From an uncultured Bacteroidales bacterium (GTDB lineage: Bacteria > Bacteroidota > Bacteroidia > Bacteroidales > UBA932): a DNA stretch of 42,386 nucleotides. Made by a program: the position numbers and the translations under genes. The stretch is taken from positions 1-42,386 of the forward strand of contig ONOQ01000030.1 in assembly GCA_900319485.1 (NCBI GenBank), written 5' to 3'. Shown here piece after piece: positions 1 through 10,603 of the stretch. The notes below the pieces were generated by a model, which worked only from the letters and a program-made list of their open reading frames with translations, was not told where the DNA came from and did no database searches. Numbering within the stretch: the first letter of the stretch is position 1; each line of letters begins with the position of its first letter.

Positions 1-601
1 TGCAGTGTACTTTGTGTAGCGGCCGGGCATATCCACGTAGGATTCCGGGAGGGTCTCGATGGCCGCGTCAATATCGGCATAGATGAACTTGTAGAGGTCC
101 TCAACGGAACTCACCTCCTTGGAAGCCAGTTCTGCGGAGTCCATTGTCCTGTCTATGAGCGGCACGCGGCCGAACAGGCGCACCAGGTTCCAATAGGCGT
201 ATGCGCGGATGAGACGGGCCTCTGCGCGGCACTCCTTGACCTGCTGCTTAGCGTCATCGGAAGTGGCCGCTTTTTCGAACTCCGCCATAGATTCAACGGC
301 ATAGTTGGAGGCCGATACTATATTGAAGAATATGCTCCAGATATACTGGATGTGCTCGTTTTCCGGGCCGTACTTGAAAGTGTCAAATTCCTTCACAAGC
401 GGGCCGTCATCGGCAGAACTGCCTTTGTCGTCGTCGTCGGAGGGAATGCCCAGCGGCGCTCACGGGAAGGAAGATATTCTCTGCCTTTGTATAATCGGTG
501 CCTGTAGAGGGCATTGTGGCCTCCGTGCGGATATTGAGGAAATCCTGACAGGAAACAGCCGCAAGAAGGGCAAGTACTATAAGTATATATTTGGTTTTCA
601 T
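1..601 (-). pseudogene. SusD/RagB-family outer-membrane lipoprotein, 5' part, frameshifted
   Basis: This is the glycan-binding surface lipoprotein partner of the SusC protein encoded just before it (13-base gap). The start at 601 gives a lipoprotein signal (MKTKYILIVLALLAAVSCQD, lipidated Cys at 18). The first frame runs to about 449 and then reads an Arg/Gln-rich nonsense tail ending at 407. The frame one base over continues without a stop to the window edge and carries the SusD landmark EARLIRAYAYWNLVRLFG followed by RVPLID. Removing one base from the CCC at 449-451 (GGG on the coding strand) would restore one frame, giving AAGIPSDDDD across the junction. It may be a true mutation or a sequencing/assembly indel. 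The 3' part of the gene lies outside the window. Confidence 0.85.
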
Positions 602-614
602 ATTGCAGTCCTCC

Positions 615-3600
615 TTAGAAATTAATGTTTACACCGGCTGTATAGATTGCCTGCATAGGATAGACAGAAGATGAGTCTATGCCCGTTGCAATGGGCGATC
701 CGCCGATTTCCGTTGTAAAGCCGTTATATCCAAAGAGCGTAAGCGGGCGCTGGGCGCTCACATATATTCTGATGCGTCCGCTGCCGAAAACGTTGCGGAA
801 AGTGTAACCAACCTGCACGTTCTGGATGCGGAACATTGAGCCGTCCTCAATCCAGAAACTGTTGGACTGGGCCATAAGACCAGACGTGAGGGCCTTGGGA
901 GAAGGATAGGTGGTGGAAGGAAGATCCTTGCTCCAGGCGTGGAGGTAGAAGTCGTAGTCGTAGTTACCCGCAGGGAAGACCTGCTTGTTGAGACGCTTGG
1001 CGTTGAAAATCTTGTTGCCGATATTAGCGTTCATAACCATTGAGAAGTCAAGTCCCTTCCACTGGAAGCCAAGGTTCAGGCCCAGCATAAGCCAGGGTAG
1101 CGGGGAACCAAGGAACACGCGGTCTGCGTCAGTGATCTTGCCGTCCGGGCCTCCTTCATCGGCACCGGCGAAATCGTGATAGGCAAAGTATCCGGCGCCT
1201 GTATCCTGTTGGTCGGGGACGCCATCGGCAAGGGCCTCCTTACGGCTCTGGAAGATGCCGTCAACCTTGTAGCCCCAGAATGCGCCGATGGGGTATCCAA
1301 CCTGCGTGAGAGTGGATGCAACGCCGTTCACATAGCCTCCGGGGATGTTGTCACGTCCTTCCAGGGCAAGGACCTCGTTGTGGTTGAAGGTGGCGTTCAT
1401 TCCCACGTTGTAGGAGAAATCGGCCCCTATCTTGTCCTCCCACTTGAGGGAGAATTCAACGCCGGTGTTGAGCACGCGGCCGTTGTTGGCAAGGAGGGTG
1501 GCTACACCGCCGCCGGTTGCGATGGGCGCGTGGAAGACTACGCGGTCAGTGACTCTCCGGTACCAGTCTATCTCACCGCTTAAGCGGCTGTCAAGCATTG
1601 CGAAATCGGCACCCACGTTTGTTTCCGTCACAACCTCCCACTTGAGGTAGTTCTGGAACACGGTCTGGGCGCCCACACCGTCTACGAGGGTTTCTCCAAA
1701 CAGGGCCGATGAATCTACGCCGCTTCGGCCAGCGATGTTTATGTCGTTGGCGGGGACGTTGTCGTTACCAAGCATACCCCAACTGGCGCGGAGTTTCAGG
1801 AAACTGAGCCAGGAGGAAGTGCCCTTCATAAAGGATTCGTCGGAGATGTTCCAGCCAAGGCCCACAGAGGGGAAAACGCCCCACTTGTCCTGATACTTGG
1901 AACTGCCATCGGCACGTACCGTAACGGTTGCAAGGTATTTTTCCTTGTAATTATAGGTGCCCCTGGCAAAGAAGGAGAGGCCGTTGTAACGGGATGCTCC
2001 GTCTCCCGATTCCTGATTCTTGTAGGAGCCGTTAACAAGGTAGCGGGAGGCGGCGTCAAAGTCCGGGACGCTGCTTCTGCGGCCGTTGAGCCAGGCAGAA
2101 TACTGCATACGCGTGGACTGGCCCAGCATAGCCGTGAAGGAGTGGGCGCCTATATGGTCCGAGTAAGTGAGGGTGTTGTCCAGGATATGGTACAGGCCGT
2201 ACGCGTAGGTCTTGGAGAGAGAGGATACGGACGTTCCCTGGGAGCCTCCAACCTTGTGCTCCGGGGTGTAGTTCTGCTCGTCGGAAAAACTGAAATCGAG
2301 GTTGTAGGCGGTCTTGAACTTAAGTTTTTCCGGGATGATAGTGGCCTCCGCGTAGGCGCTGAACACTGTCTTGAGACCGGTGTTGGTGCTGTTAGTATAA
2401 TAGGCCGATGCCGCCGGGTTTCCGAACGCCGCGGCAAAGCCGTAAAGTTGAGGGGAATCGAACTTGACGGGATATGCGGCCTCATTGGCTTCATTGTACA
2501 CGCCGTATACGGGAGGATTCACGAACGCCTGGTAGTACACGCCGGAATTTGGATTATTCTGGTTGTAGCGCGAAACCACGGTGTTGAAACCCACTTTGAG
2601 CCAACTGGTAAGGGTCTGGTCCAGGCGGGCGCGGAAGTTAAGACGGCCGTAGTTGTTCTTGCAGTAGTTCATAATGCCGTCCTGGTAGAAGTAACTGAGA
2701 CCCACGGAGTAGTTGGTCTTCTCCGTGCCGCCTGAAAGGTCCAGGGAGTGGCTGTGGGTAAGGGCGGGCTTCACCATAGTCCGGTACCAGTCCGTGCTTA
2801 CGCCGGTATTGGCGGCAAGGGGATAGACGGTGTTGAAGGGGTCGTCGGGGTTGGCCATATTGTACATCTCAATGTACTGCTGGGCGTTTGCCATAGGCAG
2901 TATATTGGTGGGCACCTGGACGCCGCCGTAGCCGTCGTAGGCCACACGGACCTTCCCCGTTGCACCCTTCTTGGTGGTGACAAGGATGACGCCGTTTGCG
3001 GCGCGTACGCCGTAGATTGCCGCGGCCGATGCATCCTTGAGAACCGTCAGGGACTCAATATCGGAAGCGCTCAGGAAGTCTATGTTATCCATAAACGCGC
3101 CGTCCACTATGTACAGGGGATTGGCATAGTCTCCGATTGAGCCCACGCCGCGGATCTTGACGGAAGGGCCGGCGCCGGGGGCTCCGCTCTGGGTGATCTG
3201 GACGCCGGAAACCATACCCTGGAGGGCGCTCATAGGGTTGGCGGCAACCTGCTTTGCAAGTTCTTCACCCTTAACGTTGGTGATGGGGGCGGTAAGGTCC
3301 TTTGCCTTCTGGGTGCCGTAACCAACCACAACAACCTCATCAAGGAATGTGGTGTCCTCTCCAAGGAGGATCTTTGCGGGGACCGCCGATGCCGGGAAAA
3401 CCTGGGAGGCATAGCCTATGCAACTCACCTCAACCTTTGCATCGGCCCCGGAGACGGTGAGGACGAAGTCTCCGTCAAGGCCCGTTGAGACGCCGTTGGT
3501 GGTGCCCACTTCCATTACGGTGGCGCCGATAACCGGCCCCAGGGCATCCTCAACAACGCCTTTCACCTGATACTGGGCAAATGCCGTGGCGCTTGCAAGT

Positions 3601-3635
3601 GTCAGGGACAGCAGTGCTATTAATACTTTTTTCAT
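615..3635 (-). CDS. SusC/RagA-family TonB-dependent outer-membrane transporter
   Basis: This 1006-residue protein is a TonB-linked outer-membrane glycan importer. It has a signal peptide ending at about residue 20 (SATAFA), then a carboxypeptidase-regulatory-like domain (about 22-100, VKGVVEDALGPVIGATV), the SusC link sequence LDEVVVVGYGTQ, a plug domain containing SVKIRGVGSI, PLYIVDG and AAAIYGVRAANGVILVTTKKG, and a beta barrel ending in an aromatic residue (VNINF). Length and order are normal for SusC. It sits 10 bases after the glucanase gene and 13 before SusD, so it is the third gene of a four-gene utilisation operon. The family assignment is firm; the substrate is inferred only from the neighbouring enzymes. 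Confidence 0.97.
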   Translation of the reverse strand: MKKVLIALLSLTLASATAFAQYQVKGVVEDALGPVIGATVMEVGTTNGVSTGLDGDFVLTVSGADAKVEVSCIGYASQVFPASAVPAKILLGEDTTFLDEVVVVGYGTQKAKDLTAPITNVKGEELAKQVAANPMSALQGMVSGVQITQSGAPGAGPSVKIRGVGSIGDYANPLYIVDGAFMDNIDFLSASDIESLTVLKDASAAAIYGVRAANGVILVTTKKGATGKVRVAYDGYGGVQVPTNILPMANAQQYIEMYNMANPDDPFNTVYPLAANTGVSTDWYRTMVKPALTHSHSLDLSGGTEKTNYSVGLSYFYQDGIMNYCKNNYGRLNFRARLDQTLTSWLKVGFNTVVSRYNQNNPNSGVYYQAFVNPPVYGVYNEANEAAYPVKFDSPQLYGFAAAFGNPAASAYYTNSTNTGLKTVFSAYAEATIIPEKLKFKTAYNLDFSFSDEQNYTPEHKVGGSQGTSVSSLSKTYAYGLYHILDNTLTYSDHIGAHSFTAMLGQSTRMQYSAWLNGRRSSVPDFDAASRYLVNGSYKNQESGDGASRYNGLSFFARGTYNYKEKYLATVTVRADGSSKYQDKWGVFPSVGLGWNISDESFMKGTSSWLSFLKLRASWGMLGNDNVPANDINIAGRSGVDSSALFGETLVDGVGAQTVFQNYLKWEVVTETNVGADFAMLDSRLSGEIDWYRRVTDRVVFHAPIATGGGVATLLANNGRVLNTGVEFSLKWEDKIGADFSYNVGMNATFNHNEVLALEGRDNIPGGYVNGVASTLTQVGYPIGAFWGYKVDGIFQSRKEALADGVPDQQDTGAGYFAYHDFAGADEGGPDGKITDADRVFLGSPLPWLMLGLNLGFQWKGLDFSMVMNANIGNKIFNAKRLNKQVFPAGNYDYDFYLHAWSKDLPSTTYPSPKALTSGLMAQSNSFWIEDGSMFRIQNVQVGYTFRNVFGSGRIRIYVSAQRPLTLFGYNGFTTEIGGSPIATGIDSSSVYPMQAIYTAGVNINF

Positions 3636-3645
3636 ATTTAGTTAG

Positions 3646-4926
3646 TTAGTTTTCAGTGTAGCGGAAGCCAAGTTTTTCAAGGCCTTCCTGAATTTCCGGG
3701 GCCTGCATGAAGAGTTTCCAGAGAAGGCCGCTGCGGTAGTTTTCTATCATCACGGCCTCCGGGCCCTGGTCTATTGCAAGGTAGTGGTCCACGACCGCAG
3801 GTTCACGGGAAGGGTTGTAGGCGTCGTAGAAGCCGTAAGGGCCTACCATTCCGGGGGTATCCCACAGACGGCGGATGACCTTCATGGATTCCTCCGGGGT
3901 GTATACTATGGAACTCACCGCCGCAGTGGGGCTCACGGTGCCGTTTTCATCGGGGGTGCCGGGATGATGGGAACTGTATCCAACGTCAGGGTCGTCGGAA
4001 GAGGTGAAGCCCCAGAGGTACTCTGAGTAGCCTTTGTGGTTCTTGGGGTTTTCTATGGCGTAGGCGCGATGGATAAGGGTATGGGCCTTGTTGCGCTCAA
4101 AGTAGTTGGTGGTGCCGTCCGTGAGGCCGCGGGGATCGAGGCCAAGGAATGAGTAGTGGCAGAAAAACAGCGGGCCGCCCATTTCCATTCCCAGAGGGAG
4201 GGTTATTCCGTAGTACTCCTTGCCGTTATAATAATAGGAGGAGTTCTTGTAGGAGGCCTCATAGAGTTCCTTTGAAATGGGATATGAAGGAGATGAGGCC
4301 GCCAGGATGTAGGTTATGAGGGTTTCGTCATAACCCGTTATGCGGTGGTTCATCTTGAAGCCGTAGTTCTTGGACCAGTGCCAGTAGAGGGCGTCAGGCT
4401 GCCCCTGGGTGTACCAGTTCCACTCCACGCCAAGCCAGAGGTTGTGGATTCGCTCGGCAAGCGGGAAATTATCGGCCTCAAGCCATTGACGGGCCGCCAG
4501 AAGACCCTGCACCAGGAATGCGGTTTCCACAAGGTCTCCGCCGTCGTCAAACTCCGAAAAATGGAAGGCCTCCCCGGTTTCTGCGTTGTACCAGTGGGCC
4601 CAGGCGCCGTGGAAGCGTTCCAGTTTTTCAAGCGAGGTGACTATCTTCTCTATGCGGGCAACGCCTTCCTCACGGGGGAAATATCCGCGCTCCGCCCCTG
4701 CTATTATGGCCATTATGCCAAAGCCGGTGCCGCCTGTTGTCACGATGGGGCCGTTCATATCGTTGTTGCGTTCACGGGCCATTCCCGTTGAAGGATCGGC
4801 AAAGTCCGTGAAATATCCTATTGTGAGGCGCTCTATCTGGTCCAGAAGGGCGTCGTCAGAAAGATAAGGCTTGCAGGAGGCCACCGATATTATGGCCGAT
4901 AATATAAGGAGAAATTTAGATCTCAT
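3646..4926 (-). CDS. PF10091 glucoamylase-like lipoprotein, probable GH144 beta-1,2-glucanase
   Basis: This 426-residue lipoprotein (lipobox VASC, Cys18) belongs to the (alpha/alpha)6 glycoamylase-like family, to which GH144 beta-1,2-glucan-degrading enzymes belong. Visible family stretches are DMNGPIVTTGGTGFGIMAI (about 56-74), the acidic FDDGGDLVETAFLVQGLL (about 126-143) and the aromatic YWHWSKNYGF. The start overlaps the end of the GH3 gene by 11 bases, implying translational coupling. Pairing with a GH3 beta-glucosidase and SusCD matches known beta-1,2-glucan loci, for example around BT_3567 of Bacteroides thetaiotaomicron. It probably acts at the surface or in the periplasm, cutting the polymer to short sophoro-oligosaccharides. 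Whether it is endo- or exo-acting cannot be read from the sequence. Confidence 0.8.
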   Translation of the reverse strand: MRSKFLLILSAIISVASCKPYLSDDALLDQIERLTIGYFTDFADPSTGMARERNNDMNGPIVTTGGTGFGIMAIIAGAERGYFPREEGVARIEKIVTSLEKLERFHGAWAHWYNAETGEAFHFSEFDDGGDLVETAFLVQGLLAARQWLEADNFPLAERIHNLWLGVEWNWYTQGQPDALYWHWSKNYGFKMNHRITGYDETLITYILAASSPSYPISKELYEASYKNSSYYYNGKEYYGITLPLGMEMGGPLFFCHYSFLGLDPRGLTDGTTNYFERNKAHTLIHRAYAIENPKNHKGYSEYLWGFTSSDDPDVGYSSHHPGTPDENGTVSPTAAVSSIVYTPEESMKVIRRLWDTPGMVGPYGFYDAYNPSREPAVVDHYLAIDQGPEAVMIENYRSGLLWKLFMQAPEIQEGLEKLGFRYTEN

Positions 4927-7054
4927 ACCTGAAAGATGCTTCTTTTACGTTATCAGATGCGCCGCCGATAAACACCTTGAAGTCTCCGGGTTCCGGGCCC
5001 CAGGTCATATCCTGACGGTAGAAGGAAATCATTTCCGTATCAATTTTGAAACTGACCTCCCTGCATTCTCCGGGCTGGAGGGTGATGCGCTCGAAGCCCT
5101 TTAACTGCTTCACGGGGCGGGTTACGCTGCCCACGAGGTCACGGATGTAGAGTTGGACTGTTTCAGTGCCGGCTACGGAGCCGGTGTTGGTCACTTTAAC
5201 TTTTGCAACAAGTTTGCCGCCAGCCTTGAACGAGGCGGCGTCAAGGGTTATGTCTGAATACTCGAATGTTGTGTAACTGAGGCCGTGGCCGAATGCATAG
5301 AGGGGCTCGTTGGGGCAGTCAAGATATCTGGATTCATACTTTGCATCCGGATGGATGTAGGGACGGCCGGTATTCTTGGCGTAGTGGTAGATGGGAACCT
5401 GGCCAAGGTTACGGGGGAAGGTGACGGAGAGTTTACCGGAAGGGTTGCAGTCCCCGAAGAGGATATCCGCCACGGCGTAGCCGCCCATTGTGCCGGGATA
5501 CCAGGCTTCAAGGATAGCATCGGCGTACTCAGACTCTTCGCTGAGGTCCAGCGGACGGCCGTTAAGGAGCACTACGGCAACGGTTTTACCCTGCTTCTTG
5601 AGGGACTTGAGGAGTTCCGTCTGCTCCTTGGGAAGGTTAATTGAAGTGCGGGAAGCGGCTTCTCCGGTCCAACTCCAGGGCTCTCCAAGGACAAGGACAA
5701 CCTTAGAGGCCGATGCCGCAACGGGGGTAACTTCCTTTATTGCGTCCCCTATGCTGACGGGAACGGATTCCACCTCGCCGGCGCCGCGCCAGGAGCCCAG
5801 GAGATCGTCCTTTGTCCCGGCCATCGGCCCTAAAACCGCTATTTTCTCTCCCTTTTTAAGGGGAAGGACGCCGTTATTCTTCAGGAGCACCATACTCTCG
5901 GCGGCAATCTGGCGGGCGAAGGCCTTGTTCTCAGGGGTAAGGGTGCGGTCCTTCTCACGCTGGGAGTCGCAGTACCTGTAAGGATCGTCCAGAAGGCCAA
6001 GGGCCGCCTTTAAGTTGAGGATGCGCCTCACGGCATTGTCAAGCGTTTTTTCACTTACCTTTCCGCTTTTCACAAGGTCCGTGAGGTGGTTCATATAGGC
6101 GGCGCTCATCATATCCATGTCAAGGCCGGCGTTCATGGAGAGTTCCGCGGCGTGGGATTCATCGGCCGCATAGCCGTGCATTATCATCTCGTTGATGCCG
6201 GTATAGTCACTTACCACAAAGCCTTCAAAGCCCCATTCATCCTTGAGGATTTCGTTCATAAGGTGGTTGGAGGCGTGGGCGGGGACGCCATCTAGCTCAT
6301 TGAAGGAAGCCATTACGCTGAGTGCGCCGGCGTCTATTGCGGCCTTGTAGGGAGGGAGGTAGAATTCCCTGAACCAGCGCTCGCTCATATCCACGGTGTT
6401 GTAGTCCCTTCCGGCCTGGGGGGCGCCGTATGCGGCAAAGTGCTTCACGCAGGCAAGGATGGTGTTGTCCTTTGAAAGGTCATCTCCCTGATAGCCCCTT
6501 GTCATTGCGGCCGATATGAGGCTGCCTAGGTAGGGATCTTCACCGGAGCCCTCGCTGATGCGGCCCCAGCGGGGTTCCACGGAGATGTCGCACATAGGGC
6601 TGTAGGTCCACTGGAGACCGACGGCGGCCGCTTCTTCGGCGGCTATGCGGGCGCTTTCCTCAATGGCGGGGATGTCCCAGGAGCAGGACATTCCAAGGTT
6701 TATGGGGAAGATTGTGCGGAATCCGTGGATTACGTCATAACCAAAGAGAATGGGGATGCCAAGGCGGGTTTCCTCAACGGCTACGCGCTGGACTTCCCTT
6801 GTGAAATCTGCGGTATAGGCATTAAGAAGAGCGCCGCATCGGCCTGCTTTTATATCCTCAAGATAACCGCTTCTCATACTGGGACCGGTAACGGTCCAGT
6901 CGCTGGTGAAAAGGACGGTCTGGCCAACCTTCTCTTCCAGGGTCATCTTCTTCAGGAGTTCATCCACGCGGGGATCTTGTGATTTCACGGCTTTTTTGCC
7001 GCAGCAGGACGCCACGGCAAGTGCCATAACGGCAATAACAAGTGCTTTTCTCAT
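4916..7054 (-). CDS. GH3 beta-glucosidase lipoprotein (BglX-like)
   Basis: This 712-residue glycoside hydrolase family 3 enzyme should remove terminal beta-glucose from oligosaccharides. The N-terminus is a lipoprotein signal (AVASC). The TIM-barrel domain shows GRISEGSGEDPYLG (about 164-177), VKHFAAYG (about 203-210) and the nucleophile region GFVVSDYTGI, in which Asp283 is the expected catalytic nucleophile. The alpha/beta sandwich domain and a C-terminal fibronectin-III-like domain (GHGLSYTTFEYSD onward) follow. Length and domain order are complete. It is the first gene of the operon and has a good Bacteroidetes promoter at 7071-7100. It probably finishes off the products of the adjacent GH144-like enzyme. 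Confidence 0.95.
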   Translation of the reverse strand: MRKALVIAVMALAVASCCGKKAVKSQDPRVDELLKKMTLEEKVGQTVLFTSDWTVTGPSMRSGYLEDIKAGRCGALLNAYTADFTREVQRVAVEETRLGIPILFGYDVIHGFRTIFPINLGMSCSWDIPAIEESARIAAEEAAAVGLQWTYSPMCDISVEPRWGRISEGSGEDPYLGSLISAAMTRGYQGDDLSKDNTILACVKHFAAYGAPQAGRDYNTVDMSERWFREFYLPPYKAAIDAGALSVMASFNELDGVPAHASNHLMNEILKDEWGFEGFVVSDYTGINEMIMHGYAADESHAAELSMNAGLDMDMMSAAYMNHLTDLVKSGKVSEKTLDNAVRRILNLKAALGLLDDPYRYCDSQREKDRTLTPENKAFARQIAAESMVLLKNNGVLPLKKGEKIAVLGPMAGTKDDLLGSWRGAGEVESVPVSIGDAIKEVTPVAASASKVVLVLGEPWSWTGEAASRTSINLPKEQTELLKSLKKQGKTVAVVLLNGRPLDLSEESEYADAILEAWYPGTMGGYAVADILFGDCNPSGKLSVTFPRNLGQVPIYHYAKNTGRPYIHPDAKYESRYLDCPNEPLYAFGHGLSYTTFEYSDITLDAASFKAGGKLVAKVKVTNTGSVAGTETVQLYIRDLVGSVTRPVKQLKGFERITLQPGECREVSFKIDTEMISFYRQDMTWGPEPGDFKVFIGGASDNVKEASFRYEI

Positions 7055-7070
7055 TGGTTATTAGTTTTTT

Positions 7071-7100
7071 CAAAGATAGCACTTTTTTAGAATATACAAA
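7071..7100 (-). promoter_or_regulatory. Bacteroidetes-type promoter of the GH3-GH144-SusCD operon
   Basis: On the minus strand, TTTG (7100-7097) is followed after 18 bases by TATCTTTG (7078-7071). This matches the Bacteroidetes primary sigma consensus TTTG, about 19 bases, TAnnTTTG. It lies 16 bases before the GH3 start codon. The -33 box overlaps the outer end of the groEL terminator stem. This is a sequence match only, with no transcript data. Confidence 0.65.
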
Positions 7101-7132
7101 AGCGCCTGCCAGGATTTTGGCAGGCGCTTTTG
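7097..7132 (-). terminator. Intrinsic terminator downstream of groEL
   Basis: A perfect 14-base inverted repeat (7097-7110 and 7119-7132) surrounds an 8-base loop. The stem is GC-rich in its middle and has an A run on one side and a T run on the other, so it could also act in the opposite direction. It lies 15 bases beyond the groEL stop codon and separates the chaperonin genes from the utilisation operon. Confidence 0.85.
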
Positions 7133-7147
7133 TTTACAGTTAATAGA

Positions 7148-8806
<1,659 letters not shown>

Positions 8807-8810
8807 TTCC

Positions 8811-9077
8811 TTAAAGAATTGCCAAAATATCAGACTGCTTTACGATGAGGTACTTCTTGCCATCCACGGTGACCTCTGTGCCGGCATACTTTCCGTAAAG
8901 GACGGTTTCTCCTTCCTTTACTTCCATAGGCTCATCCTTGGCTCCGGGGCCTACGGCTACAATCACTCCCTGCTGGGGTTTTTCCTTGGCGTTGTCCGGG
9001 ATGTAGAGGCCCCCGGCGGTCATGGTTTCGGCCTCTTTGGGCTCGATAACCACTCTTGTTCCTAATGGTCTAAGCAT
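8811..9077 (-). CDS. groES: Co-chaperonin GroES (10 kDa)
   Basis: This is the 88-residue lid of the GroEL chamber. The sequence is typical: [16 protein letters not shown] at the start, the mobile loop region [21 protein letters not shown], then VVAVGPGA-like text and [28 protein letters not shown] at the end. It is the first gene of the groES-groEL operon. The 91 bases upstream hold an inverted repeat (9149-9161) that may be its control site. Confidence 0.99.
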   Translation of the reverse strand: MLRPLGTRVVIEPKEAETMTAGGLYIPDNAKEKPQQGVIVAVGPGAKDEPMEVKEGETVLYGKYAGTEVTVDGKKYLIVKQSDILAIL

Positions 9078-9148
9078 AGTTTATTGTGTTTTTAGTTTGT
9101 TCGTTTGCGTCGATATATAATCAACGCCCGTGCCAAGGGCCCGGACAC

Positions 9149-9161
9149 TGACAAAATGTCA
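9149..9161. promoter_or_regulatory. Inverted repeat TGACA-AAA-TGTCA upstream of groES
   Basis: A perfect 5-base palindrome around AAA lies 72 bases before the groES start and 8 bases past the stop codon of the CotH-like gene. Its position suits a heat-shock control site or promoter element for groESL. No other inverted repeat (such as CIRCE) is seen in the gap. The function is inferred. Confidence 0.4.
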
Positions 9162-9168
9162 TAACGCG

Positions 9169-10551
9169 TTAGAGGGCGTTTACCGCCTGCGCCTTTACCT
9201 TGAAGAAATTGTTGCTGCCGTCGGACAGGATGCGGTATTCACCGTGATTGCCCCAGGGGGCCGGACGGTCCTTGATCTCCATATCCTCTCCGGTGTCGTT
9301 GGAGACAAACTTTTCAATTGCCCCGTGCCATTCCTTTATGCGGGCTGCGGCAACATCGGCCTTGAAATCACCGGAGCATAGTTCCTTTAAATATGAAACA
9401 TAAAGGGCTTTCCACTCCGGCTTTGCAAGAAGTTTCATAAGGAGAGGATAACTCTGGTGGCCCCACTTGAGGGGATCCTTCCGGCCCGAATCCTGAATGA
9501 CGCCGCAGTCCATACTGGTGCCAAGGGTGTTGTCGTAGTCATAGGGGATGAAGAAGAACTTACCCTCCGGATTGAAATAGAAATAGTAGTTGTTGGAGTT
9601 ATTCCAATAGTCGTCCCACATACCTACAGCCACGTTTACCGCGTATGTCTTAAGGAGAAGCGGAACGTCCATTGCGGTTTCCGCCCAGGTATAGAACTCT
9701 TCTCCCGACTTATTGTTGAGGTTACGGATGAAGGCCTGGAGCTGAGACTTGGCGGCGGCAAAATCCGTTGCATCCGACTTAAGCTCATAGGTGAAATCTG
9801 TCTTGTTGTCATCGGCCCCAATATTGGCATTGGGATCCTTGAGGTCTGCGCCCCAGCGGGCCTTCCAGAGATGGCCGCCCTTGCCGCCGAAGGCATTTTG
9901 ACGGCGTTTGATGTAATCTCCCTTCACGTGCTCCATGAGCTCATAAACGCCCATATAAGTTTCTTTGGTGCCGATTTTTATCCAGAGGCGGGTATAGCCG
10001 GAGCTGATGGCCGTCCATACGCCTGCGCGGTGAAAAAGGTCGTAGCAGAAAACCTCACGGCAATATGCAGGGTCATCCTTGAACCACTTGAGATCCAGGC
10101 GGGAGGTGCCAAGGAGCTTCTGATCCTCTACATATTCGCTGAAATGGAGGCCGAAGTGGACGTGGTGGAGGTTTCCGGCCTCTCCAGGGTAACGGCGGGA
10201 AGTATTGCCTTTGAGGCGCAGGCCAGCATTAATGACTTCCTCCGTCCTGGATCCTTCCTTGTACTGAACGTTTACCGGGATGTAATCCTGAGTGTTGCTG
10301 TTTTTGTTGAATGCGTCAAGAAGGGTTTTCCAGTCCTTGTCCGTAATTGCAATATGGACCTCAGGGATTTCACCGCTTTCAGGAAGGACGGGGATGAGAC
10401 GTGGAGTGTCCTGCCTGCCGGGGGTTGGGTCTGATCCGGGAGTGGAGTCACTGGCCCTGCCCGGTCTCTCCTGATCCGGACCGGGGATGATTTCCGGCTT
10501 ATTGCAAGCTGCCGCCAGCACCACGCACAATATGAAAAACACACGTTTCAT
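9169..10551 (-). CDS. CotH kinase-family lipoprotein
   Basis: This 460-residue lipoprotein (lipobox AAAC, Cys16) has a Pro/Gly-rich linker (about 20-57) followed by a CotH domain, an atypical protein-kinase-like fold. Landmarks are GLRLKGNTSRRYPG (about 110-123), TYMGVYELMEHVKGDYIKRR (about 198-217) and WNNSNNYYFYF, then FFFIPYDYDNTLG, where Asp338 and Asp340 correspond to the acidic metal-binding pair. In spore formers CotH phosphorylates coat proteins; in Bacteroidetes, surface-lipoprotein versions have no settled role. It reads away from the DUF3737 gene, and its promoter -7 element is only 5 bases before the start codon. Confidence 0.88.
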   Translation of the reverse strand: MKRVFFILCVVLAAACNKPEIIPGPDQERPGRASDSTPGSDPTPGRQDTPRLIPVLPESGEIPEVHIAITDKDWKTLLDAFNKNSNTQDYIPVNVQYKEGSRTEEVINAGLRLKGNTSRRYPGEAGNLHHVHFGLHFSEYVEDQKLLGTSRLDLKWFKDDPAYCREVFCYDLFHRAGVWTAISSGYTRLWIKIGTKETYMGVYELMEHVKGDYIKRRQNAFGGKGGHLWKARWGADLKDPNANIGADDNKTDFTYELKSDATDFAAAKSQLQAFIRNLNNKSGEEFYTWAETAMDVPLLLKTYAVNVAVGMWDDYWNNSNNYYFYFNPEGKFFFIPYDYDNTLGTSMDCGVIQDSGRKDPLKWGHQSYPLLMKLLAKPEWKALYVSYLKELCSGDFKADVAAARIKEWHGAIEKFVSNDTGEDMEIKDRPAPWGNHGEYRILSDGSNNFFKVKAQAVNAL

Positions 10552-10556
10552 TAGTG

Positions 10557-10564
10557 CAAATATA
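10557..10564 (-). promoter_or_regulatory. Promoter -7 element of the CotH-like gene
   Basis: Minus-strand TATATTTG (followed by C) matches TAnnTTTG. Only 5 bases separate it from the ATG at 10551, so the transcript would begin at or next to the start codon. No clear TTTG -33 box is seen at the usual distance. Confidence 0.5.
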
Positions 10565-10588
10565 CTTACTTTTTCCGAAAAGGTTTAG

Positions 10589-10596
10589 TATATTTG
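10589..10596 (+). promoter_or_regulatory. Promoter -7 element of the DUF3737-patB pair
   Basis: TATATTTG matches TAnnTTTG and ends 7 bases before the ATG at 10604, again implying an almost leaderless mRNA. The two -7 elements of the divergent genes are 24 bases apart, so each promoter's upstream half overlaps the other promoter. Confidence 0.55.
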
Positions 10597-10603
10597 TAGT
10601 GTT

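Noticed and set aside
9457-10434. Open frame of 325 codons antisense to the CotH-like gene
   Set aside because: No recognisable motif or export signal; the opposite strand encodes a clear CotH lipoprotein.
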